Below are positions 1-5,637 of a stretch of DNA of 10,852 nt, in pieces (the first letter of the stretch is position 1; every line of letters begins with the position of its first letter). Both the position numbers and the translations under genes were made by a program. The stretch is from DASRHY01 sp046765875 (GTDB lineage Bacteria > Actinomycetota > Actinomycetes > Propionibacteriales > Kribbellaceae): contig JBKPSJ010000356.1 in the NCBI GenBank assembly GCA_046765875.1, positions 1 through 10,852 on the forward strand, read 5' to 3'. Under the pieces are notes generated by a model. The model had not been told where the DNA came from. It was given only the letters and a program-made list of their open reading frames with translations, and ran no database searches.

Positions 1-445
1 GCGCGACGCCGGGCAGCGCCAGGCGGCCGACCATCCCCGAGCCGACCACCAGCTCTCGCGAGTCGTAGCGCAGCACCAGCATCGGTACCAGCCGGGCCAG
101 CACCACATAGGACAGCACGAACGCCACCGGGAACGCCGCCACGGCCAGGAAGGACATCTGGTAGTAGTGGGCGATGTTGAAGGCGTGGGTGGTGGGGTAA
201 CCGACGACATCGGTCTCCACGCTCAGGGCGCGCCCCGAGAACAGCCAGGAGTTGATCGCCTCGACCACCCCGAAGGCGATCGCCGCCGACCCGGCCAGCA
301 ACGACGCCTGCGCCGTCCAGCTGCGCCGGCGCGACGGCGGCAGCCAGGCACGGGGGATCCGTTTGACGCGGCGCAGGGGCGTGGTCGAGCGGGCCTCGGA
401 CCGCGGCTCCGGCGGCTGGGGCTCGGAACGGGGGATCGTGTCCAT
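1..445 (-). CDS. Membrane protein of unknown function, N-terminal part (runs off the left edge)
   Basis: I do not recognise this protein. The frame starts at an ATG at 443-445 (MDTIPRSEPQ...) and stays open to the window edge, giving 148 residues. Residues 1-42 are rich in Pro, Arg and Ser and look cytoplasmic. Two hydrophobic stretches follow, at about 46-66 (ASLLAGSAAIAFGVVEAI) and 97-120 (MSFLAVAAFPVAFVLSYVVL). Between them is a probably extracytoplasmic segment with VETDVVGYPTTHAFNIAHYY. The Arg-rich tail before the first helix fits an N-in topology. An AGGA lies about 11 bases upstream of the ATG, and the gene starts 38 bases after the methyltransferase stop. Its position at the end of an export and heptose operon suggests a role in assembling or modifying the glycan (polymerase, membrane transferase or similar), but that is inference only. 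Codon use matches its neighbours. Confidence 0.7.
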   Translation of the reverse strand, partial: MDTIPRSEPQPPEPRSEARSTTPLRRVKRIPRAWLPPSRRRSWTAQASLLAGSAAIAFGVVEAINSWLFSGRALSVETDVVGYPTTHAFNIAHYYQMSFLAVAAFPVAFVLSYVVLARLVPMLVLRYDSRELVVGSGMVGRLALPGVA

Positions 446-483
446 CGGGTCGGGCTGTCCTGAGGCGGTCAGCCGTCGTCCGC

Positions 484-1263
484 CTAGGGCAGCGTAGCGG
501 TGGCGTAGAGCTGCCACCCCCGCCGGCCGCGGGTGGGGCTGACGGCCAGCAGCCCGCTGAACACCGCCAGGCCCGCCCGCACCGGCAGCGATGTGCTGCC
601 GTCGGGCTCGACCTCTCCCACGAGGCGCTGGCCCCGGGCGATCACCGCCCGACGGTACAGATTGAACAGCGGGAACCCCGCCCCTCCGCACTCACCCACC
701 GTGAACCCGGCCCCTTCCAGCAGGGCGGCGAGGTCAGGGGTGTCGTAGTGGCGGCGGTGGCCGATGTGGTGGTCGAAGGCCGACATGGGGCCGCCCGGCA
801 CGGTGACGACCAGCGTGGCGCCGGGGGCCAGCCAGCGGCGGGCGGCCACCAGCATCTCGCCCGGCCCGTCCACGTGCTCCAGCACCTCCGAGCAGGTGGC
901 GTGGGTGGCCCAGCCCGCCAGCGCATCGGGCGGGTCCTGCCCGCTGAGCAGGTCGAACTGCACGAACCGACCCTCCGGCACCTTGCGCGACGCCAGCTCA
1001 ACGCCCCTGGCCGACAGCTCCAGGCCCGCCACTTCGGCCCCCGGCCAGCGCCGGGCCACGTCGGCCGCGAGGTCGCCCTGGCCGCAGCCGATGTCGAGGT
1101 AGCGCGCCGGCGCCCCGCCCGGCCTCGCCTTGGCCAGCAGGCCCAGCACGAGCCGGCGCCGGAAGGTCTGCGCCGGGTTGCGGCCGTTGCAGTCGGCGTA
1201 GTCGTCCCAGTGGGTCTCCCAGTCGTCGGGGGCGACCTCGCGGGGTGCATCCGTGCCGGTCAC
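484..1263 (-). CDS. SAM-dependent class I methyltransferase
   Basis: A 259-residue soluble methyltransferase with a Rossmann fold. Motif I is YLDIGCGQGDLA (about residues 55-66), the acidic residue of motif II is in VAGLELS (78-84), and the post-motif segment is CSEVLEHVDGPGEML (124-138), followed by LAPGATLVVTVPGG. This matches the Methyltransf_11/23 type that methylates small molecules or sugars. The segment FDHHIGHRRHYDTPDL (163-178) is typical of family members found in glycan clusters. The start is GTG at 1261-1263, which overlaps the transaldolase stop as GTGA, so translation is probably coupled. An ATG at 1250 is in another frame. The substrate cannot be read from the sequence; O-methylation of a sugar in the exported glycan is the simplest guess. 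The C-terminal 50 residues (VRAGLAVFSGLLAVSP) are mildly hydrophobic and could touch the membrane. Confidence 0.88.
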   Translation of the reverse strand: MTGTDAPREVAPDDWETHWDDYADCNGRNPAQTFRRRLVLGLLAKARPGGAPARYLDIGCGQGDLAADVARRWPGAEVAGLELSARGVELASRKVPEGRFVQFDLLSGQDPPDALAGWATHATCSEVLEHVDGPGEMLVAARRWLAPGATLVVTVPGGPMSAFDHHIGHRRHYDTPDLAALLEGAGFTVGECGGAGFPLFNLYRRAVIARGQRLVGEVEPDGSTSLPVRAGLAVFSGLLAVSPTRGRRGWQLYATATLP

Positions 1264-1976
1264 AGCGAGTACCCGGCGATGCCGGCGTCGCGGTGGAACA
1301 TGCGCACGGTGTCGAGCGAGAACTCGGTGAGGTCCTTGCCGAACAGCCCGAGCTTGGCCAGCAGGTCCGGCGTCACCGTGATCACGTGGCAGCCGATGCG
1401 GTCCGCCTGGGCGATGTTCAGCACTTCGCGCGGGCTGGCCCAGATCAGCTCGACGCCGGGCAGCGGCCTCAGCGTCTCCAGGGCGGCCACCATGATCGGC
1501 TCCGGCTCACGGCCGCTGTCGGCGATGCGCCCGGCGAACACCGACACGAAGGCGGACGTGCCGCCCTCAAGCGCCTCGGCGGTGGCGTCCACCTGGCCGT
1601 TGGTCATGAGCGCGGTGATGTTGAGCTGCACGCCCGCGTGGGTCAGGCGCCGCACCAGGTCCAGGCTGGAGACACCCTCGGTGTTGGTAATGGGGATCTT
1701 GACGTAGACGTTGTCGCCCCACGACGAGATCTTCAGCGCTTGGCGCTGCATCTCCGCGAAGTCGTCGGAGAACACCTCGAAGCTGATGGGCCGGTCGCTG
1801 ACGGTGTCCAGGAACTCGTGCGCGAACGCCTCGTAGTCCTCCACCCCGGCCTTGCGCATGAGCGTCGGGTTGGTAGTGAAGCCGGCGATGAGCGGATCGG
1901 CCGCCAGCTTGCGGACGCTGGCCATGTCGGCGCCGTCGGCGAACACGCGGACGGAGAGCTTGGTGGCGTCGATCAT
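1260..1976 (-). CDS. tal: Transaldolase (short TalC/FSA-like type)
   Basis: A 238-residue class I aldolase of the transaldolase family, close in length to the short TalC/fructose-6-phosphate aldolase group and shorter than the TalB type (about 315). Visible signatures are VFADGAD (11-17, with the strand-1 Asp), AGFTTNPTLMRKAG (31-44), FEVFSDD (66-72), the Schiff-base lysine in VYVKIPITN (Lys93), QLNITALMT (117-125), FVSVFAGRIADSG (143-155) and GCHVITVTPDLL (195-206). The start ATG (1974-1976) overlaps the upstream phosphatase stop as ATGA, and its own stop overlaps the next methyltransferase start as GTGA. Transaldolases interconvert fructose 6-phosphate plus erythrose 4-phosphate with sedoheptulose 7-phosphate plus glyceraldehyde 3-phosphate. 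Sedoheptulose 7-phosphate is the GmhA substrate, so beside heptose genes this enzyme probably feeds the pathway. A different aldol reaction on another sugar phosphate remains possible. Confidence 0.88.
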   Translation of the reverse strand: MIDATKLSVRVFADGADMASVRKLAADPLIAGFTTNPTLMRKAGVEDYEAFAHEFLDTVSDRPISFEVFSDDFAEMQRQALKISSWGDNVYVKIPITNTEGVSSLDLVRRLTHAGVQLNITALMTNGQVDATAEALEGGTSAFVSVFAGRIADSGREPEPIMVAALETLRPLPGVELIWASPREVLNIAQADRIGCHVITVTPDLLAKLGLFGKDLTEFSLDTVRMFHRDAGIAGYSL

Positions 1977-2545
1977 CGCAGGGAGTCCTCCTCGACGGTG
2001 AGCGATGGGATGAGCAGGGGGACGACCTCGACGAGACCGTCGACGGTGTGGTCGGGCCGCTCGGGCGCGCCCTCGGGATAGTCGCTGCGCATCCACACGG
2101 TGGTGACTCCCGCCCGCCGGCCGGCTTCGATGTCCCGGTCGCGGTCGCCCACAATGACGCTGCGCCCGAGGTCGACGCCGAACTGCTCCGCAGCCCGCAG
2201 CAGCAGCCCGGGCTTCGGCTTGCGGCAGTCGCACCCGTCGGCGTCGTCGTGCGGGCAGACGAGGACGGCGTCCAGGCGCAGCTCGTCGGTCAGGTGTCGG
2301 TTGATGGCGTCGACCTCGTCGCGGGTGGTGGTGCCGCGGGCGATGTCCGGCTGGTTGGTGACGACGAGCAGCAGCACGCCGGAGTTCCGAAGAGTCGTAC
2401 ATGCGGCCCGCACGCCGGGGCGGATCACCAGGTCGCCGACCGACGCCGGCGGCCGCGGCTTGCCGCCGCGGAGGATGGCCTCGTTGAGCACGCCGTCGCG
2501 GTCGAGGAACGCCGCGACCCGCCCGGCAGCCGGCGCCCGACCCAT
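1973..2545 (-). CDS. gmhB: HAD-family phosphatase, GmhB-like (D-glycero-D-manno-heptose 1,7-bisphosphate 7-phosphatase)
   Basis: A 190-residue HAD-IIIA phosphatase, the usual GmhB length. The nucleophile and acid/base are Asp15 and Asp17 in FLDRDGVLNEA (13-23). Motif II is VVTNQPDIARG (61-71). The GmhB/HisB-N zinc loop is complete in VCPHDDADGCDCRKPKPG: Cys97, His99, Cys105 and Cys107, followed by the motif III lysine. Motif IV is IVGDRDRDIEAG, with Asp134 and Asp138. GmhB removes the 7-phosphate from heptose 1,7-bisphosphate, the step between the HddA kinase and the HddC nucleotidyltransferase, both encoded in this operon. The ATG at 2543-2545 lies 2 bases after the epimerase stop, and the gene's TGA overlaps the transaldolase ATG. 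The frame remains open upstream of the ATG, but that part is inside the epimerase gene and is not part of this protein. A histidinol-phosphatase role is less likely in this context. Confidence 0.88.
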   Translation of the reverse strand: MGRAPAAGRVAAFLDRDGVLNEAILRGGKPRPPASVGDLVIRPGVRAACTTLRNSGVLLLVVTNQPDIARGTTTRDEVDAINRHLTDELRLDAVLVCPHDDADGCDCRKPKPGLLLRAAEQFGVDLGRSVIVGDRDRDIEAGRRAGVTTVWMRSDYPEGAPERPDHTVDGLVEVVPLLIPSLTVEEDSLR

Positions 2546-2547
2546 GC

Positions 2548-3519
2548 TCAGAGCAACCCCGCAGCCTCGTCGCGGGCCAGGGCCCGCATGGCGTTGGACA
2601 GGGCCTCGCCCGACCCGGCGGTGTGGGCCCAGCCCAGGGAACGGATGCGGTCGGTGTTCAGGCGCACGATGGGCACGTCGCCCTTCCAGCCCCGGCTGCC
2701 GCCCGAGTACTCGAACGCCACCCCGGCCGGGTCGAGGCCCAGGACCTCCAGCGCCAGGTGCGCGATCTCGGTCACGGTGATGTAGTCGCCGGTGGCCACG
2801 TTGTAGGCCCGGTAGGGCTCGCCGCTGCGGCGGTGGGCGCTCAGCACGGCCGACACCACGTCGCCCACGTCGATGTAGGACTTGGACTGGCTGCCGTCGC
2901 CCAGGATGGAGAGGCATGTCGGGTCCTTGAGCAGGCGCCGCACGAAGTCGAAGCCCACGCCGTGGGTCTGGCGGGCACCCACCACGTTGCCGAAGCGGAA
3001 AGCGCAGCCGCTCAGGTCGAACATGGCCACGTAGGAGCTGATGAGCGCCTCGCCGGCCAGCTTGCTGGCGCCGTAGGTGGAGCCGGGGATGAGCGGGCCG
3101 TGATCCTCGTGCGCCTCGGTGTGGCCCAGGTCGCCGTACACCCCGCTGCCCGACGCGTACAGGATGCGCCGGGCCGACGTGGTGCGCATGGCCTCGCACA
3201 CGTTGTTGGTGAGCGCCGTGCCCTGGTCGAAGTCGATGGCCGGGTTGGTGACCGCGGCCGCGATGTCCGGGTTGGAGGCCAGGTGGATGACCACGTCGTG
3301 GCCGTCCATGGCCGAGCGCAGCCGGTCCAGGTCGCCGACCTCGCCCTCCACTGCGGCGAAGCGGGGATTGTCGTCGTGGGCCGCGTGGTGCCAGTGGCGA
3401 CCGGACGAGTAGTTGTCGTAGATGGTGACCGCCGCCACCTCGGGATCGGCCAGCAGCCGGTCCACGAAGTGGCTGCCGATGAACCCGGCGCCCCCGACGA
3501 CGAAGAATCGCTCGCTCAT
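2548..3519 (-). CDS. NAD-dependent sugar-nucleotide epimerase/dehydratase (extended SDR)
   Basis: A 323-residue extended short-chain dehydrogenase of the NAD-dependent epimerase/dehydratase family. The NAD-binding GGAGFIGSH (9-17) sits right at the N-terminus. YASGSGVYGD (121-130) carries the catalytic Ser region, and STYGASK (147-153) holds the Tyr149/Lys153 pair. FRFGNVVGARQTHGVGFDF (175-192) and SILGDGSQSKSYIDVGDVV (204-222) form the substrate side and resemble UDP-glucose 4-epimerase-like enzymes. The substrate is not determined. In this operon it could be a nucleotide-activated heptose (4- or other-position epimerisation, or 4,6-dehydration) or a common hexose nucleotide. I chose ATG 3517-3519 because a GAAGGG ribosome site lies 7 bases upstream and the family begins close to the glycine motif. 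A GTG at 3559-3561 would add 14 residues. The start codon and ribosome site are buried in a strong hairpin (separate entry). Confidence 0.88.
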   Translation of the reverse strand: MSERFFVVGGAGFIGSHFVDRLLADPEVAAVTIYDNYSSGRHWHHAAHDDNPRFAAVEGEVGDLDRLRSAMDGHDVVIHLASNPDIAAAVTNPAIDFDQGTALTNNVCEAMRTTSARRILYASGSGVYGDLGHTEAHEDHGPLIPGSTYGASKLAGEALISSYVAMFDLSGCAFRFGNVVGARQTHGVGFDFVRRLLKDPTCLSILGDGSQSKSYIDVGDVVSAVLSAHRRSGEPYRAYNVATGDYITVTEIAHLALEVLGLDPAGVAFEYSGGSRGWKGDVPIVRLNTDRIRSLGWAHTAGSGEALSNAMRALARDEAAGLL

Positions 3520-3551
3520 TGGCGCACCCTTCGGGTTGCGCCCAATGAGCG
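3513..3551 (-). promoter_or_regulatory. RNA hairpin burying the epimerase ribosome site and start codon
   Basis: The arm at 3513-3529 pairs fully with 3533-3551: 17 base pairs, two single-base bulges (3537 and 3543) and a 3-base loop (3530-3532). In the minus-strand transcript the epimerase Shine-Dalgarno GAAGGG (3527-3532) occupies the loop and inner stem, and the AUG (3517-3519) is paired in the outer stem. Closed, this structure should block initiation at the epimerase; a ribosome arriving from upstream would open it. It lies within the small frame at 3516-3611. The pairing is seen directly; the regulatory role is inferred. Confidence 0.6.
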
Positions 3552-3611
3552 CTCGGCCCACGGGGCCGAGTAACGCACTGTGTCTCTGGTTCGCTCGACA
3601 AGCTCGCTCAC
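3516..3611 (-). CDS. Possible 31-residue small protein or leader peptide bridging gmhA-like and epimerase genes
   Basis: This frame starts at GTG 3609-3611, overlapping the isomerase stop as GTGA, and ends at TGA 3516-3518, overlapping the epimerase start as ATGA. It fills the apparent 88-base gap exactly, with the 4-base overlap seen at other junctions in this operon. The peptide begins VSELVERTRDTVRY (Met if initiated) and ends ATRRVRQ; it is basic, soluble and matches no family I know. Against a real protein: about 9 of 31 third positions are A or T, more than in the neighbours, and two hairpins lie inside the frame, so RNA structure may constrain the sequence instead. If translated, its main role may be cis-acting: ribosomes reading it would melt the hairpins and reach the epimerase start. 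It could also be chance. Confidence 0.4.
   Translation of the reverse strand: MSELVERTRDTVRYSAPWAERSLGATRRVRQ
3552..3570 (-). promoter_or_regulatory. Second GC-rich hairpin directly adjoining the start-codon hairpin
   Basis: CTCGGCCC (3552-3559) and GGGCCGAG (3563-3570) form a perfect 8-base-pair stem with a 3-base loop. In the transcript it comes just before the start-codon hairpin with no spacer, so the two could stack. There is no U-tract after it, so it is not a classical terminator; a U-less pause or attenuation site is possible. Confidence 0.5.
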
Positions 3612-4228
3612 GCCGGCGCTCCCGTGCTCCCCGCCACCGCTTCCCACTTGGTGGTGCCCCGAGCCAGGGCCGGATGGCTCACCAGCAGGTGCCACATCAC
3701 CGCGCACAGGCCCTCGGTGTGCGGGGTGATCCGCTCGGCCACCAGCGGCGGGATGACGATGCAGGAGGTGGCCGAGGCCGCGGTGTAGCCGCCGTCGCGG
3801 CCCACGATGCCGTGGACGCCCGCGCCCACCTTCTGAGCCAGCTCGATCGCCCGCACGAGGTTGGGCGACACGTTGCGCTCCAGGTCGCCGCCGCCCACCG
3901 AGAACACCAGCAGGGCGTCGTCCGGGCCCAGGCGGGAACCCTCCAGCCACGCCGAGAACACGGTGTCCCAGCCCTCGTCGTTGGTGCGGGCGGTGAGCTC
4001 GGACACGTTGTCGGTCGGGGCGTAGGCCTCGAAGCCGCACAGCTTGCGGAAGTCGTTGACCGCATGGCCCGCGTGGCCGGCCGACCCGCCCACGCCGAGG
4101 ATGAACAGCCGGCCGCCCCGCGCCCTGACCGCGGCCAGGTCGCGGGCGACAGCCTCGACGGTGGCGGGGTCGAGGGCGTCGAGGATACGCCGCGTCTCGT
4201 CGAGGAATTCCTCGGTGAAGCTGGTCAT
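3608..4228 (-). CDS. gmhA: SIS-domain sugar-phosphate isomerase, GmhA-like (sedoheptulose 7-phosphate isomerase)
   Basis: A 206-residue single SIS-domain protein, close to the usual GmhA length (about 190-200). The phosphosugar-binding loop is LFILGVGGSAGHAGHAVNDF (41-60), followed by TDNVSELTARTNDEGWDTVF (72-91), which matches the GmhA pattern LTAxxNDxGxxxVF. LLVFSVGGGD (106-115) is the second phosphate loop, and the C-terminal helix TPHTEGLCAVMWHLL (168-182) carries candidate metal or catalytic residues Glu172 and His180. GmhA converts sedoheptulose 7-phosphate to D-glycero-D-manno-heptose 7-phosphate, the first committed heptose step. The sequence diverges from E. coli-type GmhA: the active-site HxxxE appears here as His55...Asp59, and the QE pair of the last helix as TE. 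An isomerase for another ketose phosphate is therefore possible. The ATG (4226-4228) overlaps the upstream methyltransferase stop as ATGA. Confidence 0.8.
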   Translation of the reverse strand: MTSFTEEFLDETRRILDALDPATVEAVARDLAAVRARGGRLFILGVGGSAGHAGHAVNDFRKLCGFEAYAPTDNVSELTARTNDEGWDTVFSAWLEGSRLGPDDALLVFSVGGGDLERNVSPNLVRAIELAQKVGAGVHGIVGRDGGYTAASATSCIVIPPLVAERITPHTEGLCAVMWHLLVSHPALARGTTKWEAVAGSTGAPA

Positions 4229-4893
4229 GACTCTCCGTCGAGGCTGGCCTGCACCCGGCAGGCCGCGAAGGTGTTGAGGCCGAACTTGTGCTTGGACACC
4301 CGGATGTCCTGGGGGCGGAACCCGGCCCGGACCAGCATCGGCCACAGGTCGCGGGGGTCGTAGTAGGCCTTGTGGTCGTTCATCTCGGCCGCCGGGCTGA
4401 GCCCCAGGCGGAAGGCCGACAGCTCCAGGAAGCGCTTGCCCCGCCAGGACGGGACGTTCACCAGGCACACGCCCCCGGGCCGGAGCAGGCGCCGCATCTC
4501 GTCCAGGGCCCGCTGCGGCTCCCACAGGTGCTCCAGCACCGAGGTGCACAGCACCACGTCCATGGTGGCATCGCCCACGCCGGCGAGGGTGTCGGGCAGC
4601 GGCCCCTCCACCACCTCGACCCTGGCATGGTCCTTGAGCCCGGGGTCGACGGCGACGTCGAGCAGCACCGCGCCGGCGACGTCGTCGAGCACCGAGCGGG
4701 CGAAGCTGGCCTCGTAGCCGCAGCCGACATCCGCGATCCGCTTCCCCGTGAAGCTGCGCACGTGGCGGCGGATGCTGCGACCCGACAGCCAGACGCCGAA
4801 CCGGTCGACCGGGGTGAGCCGGTGGCTCTGCCCGAACGACTGGCTGCGGCCACCACCCGGGCCGTGGTCCTCAGCGCTTGACGACGAGGCCAT
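4225..4893 (-). CDS. SAM-dependent class I methyltransferase
   Basis: A 222-residue class I methyltransferase. Motif I is RIADVGCGYEASFA (52-65), the post-I acidic strand is VLLDVAVDPG (77-86), and CTSVLEHLWEPQRALDEMRR (116-135) with LLRPGGVCLVNVPS (136-149) forms motifs II/III as in Methyltransf_11. The Asn-Asp-His-Lys-Ala-Tyr-Tyr segment (172-178) corresponds to the HxxxY substrate-side region common in glycan-cluster methyltransferases. The start is not certain: ATG 4891-4893 is the only likely start codon in frame before motif I, and it lies inside the end of the TylF-type gene, a 23-base overlap with no clear ribosome site, which suggests coupled translation. The first 20 residues are Ser/Gly-rich and probably flexible. 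The substrate is unknown; a sugar of the exported glycan is the contextual guess. Confidence 0.85.
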   Translation of the reverse strand: MASSSSAEDHGPGGGRSQSFGQSHRLTPVDRFGVWLSGRSIRRHVRSFTGKRIADVGCGYEASFARSVLDDVAGAVLLDVAVDPGLKDHARVEVVEGPLPDTLAGVGDATMDVVLCTSVLEHLWEPQRALDEMRRLLRPGGVCLVNVPSWRGKRFLELSAFRLGLSPAAEMNDHKAYYDPRDLWPMLVRAGFRPQDIRVSKHKFGLNTFAACRVQASLDGES

Positions 4894-5629
4894 GGCCGTT
4901 GATGTTGTGGAGCACGAGCCGGTCGGCCTGCATGCGCTGCTCGTCGACGAACTGGGTGATGCCCGGGCAGGCAGGGAAGCCGTAGTCGTCGAAAACGACC
5001 ATGCCCTGGGGCGACAGGCGGGGCCACACCCAGTCGAGCACGTCCTTGGCCGATTGGTAGACGTCGACGTCGATGTGGCACAGCCGGAAGGTCTGGTCCG
5101 CGACCTTGTCGCCGGTGTCGTCGGGGAAGATGCCCTGCAGGCACTCGACCCGGTCGAGGCGCATGTCCGCCAGCAGCCTCTCGACGATGCCGAGTGAGGT
5201 GTCGTCGTGCTTGCCATCGCGGTAGTAGGTGTCGAGGGCGCCGGTCTTCACCACCCCTTCCCATGTGTCGCACAAGTACACCTGGTCCTCGATCCCGAGC
5301 GCGGCGGCCCGCGCCGCCATCAGCGCCCCACTGCCACCCCGCCACACCCCGACCTCGAGGATGGCGCCGGGCACGTCGGCCAGCTCGCCCACGATGGCCC
5401 ACAGCTCGTAGAGCCGCCACACGTCGACCAGCGTATTCTTGCGCACCTGCTGGTAGACGTGCCGGAAGTCCTGGTCGGACTCCCAGGGGGCGTAGGTGGA
5501 GATGGGGTAGGCCATCTCGTGCGCTCCGGAGCGCACCGCCTCGCCCCGCACGAACGGCAGGGCCACCCCTTTGGCGATCGAGAAGGCCGACTGGCGGGCG
5601 AGGCGGCCGTAGTACCTGAGCAAGGACAT
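4871..5629 (-). CDS. TylF/macrocin O-methyltransferase-family enzyme
   Basis: A 252-residue protein of the TylF (macrocin O-methyltransferase) family, which includes sugar O-methyltransferases that often need a divalent metal. Signatures are AILEVGVWRGGSGALMA (89-105) for SAM binding, YLCDTWEG (118-125), LCHIDVDVYQSAKDVLDW (183-200) with the metal-type Asp residues, and MVVFDDYGFPACPGIT (210-225). The ATG (5627-5629) has an AGGA 6 bases upstream that overlaps the stop of the preceding glycosyltransferase, 8 bases away. Residues 1-40 precede the catalytic domain and are family-typical rather than a signal peptide. Known relatives methylate sugar hydroxyls in antibiotics and surface glycans. 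In this operon the likely target is a sugar of the Wzm/Wzt-exported polymer; which sugar cannot be told. Confidence 0.88.
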   Translation of the reverse strand: MSLLRYYGRLARQSAFSIAKGVALPFVRGEAVRSGAHEMAYPISTYAPWESDQDFRHVYQQVRKNTLVDVWRLYELWAIVGELADVPGAILEVGVWRGGSGALMAARAAALGIEDQVYLCDTWEGVVKTGALDTYYRDGKHDDTSLGIVERLLADMRLDRVECLQGIFPDDTGDKVADQTFRLCHIDVDVYQSAKDVLDWVWPRLSPQGMVVFDDYGFPACPGITQFVDEQRMQADRLVLHNINGHGLVVKR

Positions 5630-5637
5630 CGTCGTTC

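Noticed and set aside
3520..3561. Longer epimerase starting at GTG 3559-3561.
   Set aside because: The added residues have no counterpart at the N-terminus of this family, where the glycine motif comes within about 10 residues, and the GAAGGG site is well placed for ATG 3517-3519.
3552..3570. Classical rho-independent terminator after the gmhA-like gene.
   Set aside because: The stem is strong but has no U-tract, and downstream genes of the same pathway continue in tight overlap, so full termination here is unlikely.
1973..3601. Apparent 542-residue protein fusing a long N-terminal part to the GmhB-like phosphatase.
   Set aside because: The N-terminal part overlaps the epimerase in another frame and has no motifs; the phosphatase has its own ATG at 2543-2545, 2 bases after the epimerase stop. 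The same reasoning removes the long extensions before the TylF-type gene (to 6991), wzt (to 10391) and the transaldolase (to 2402).
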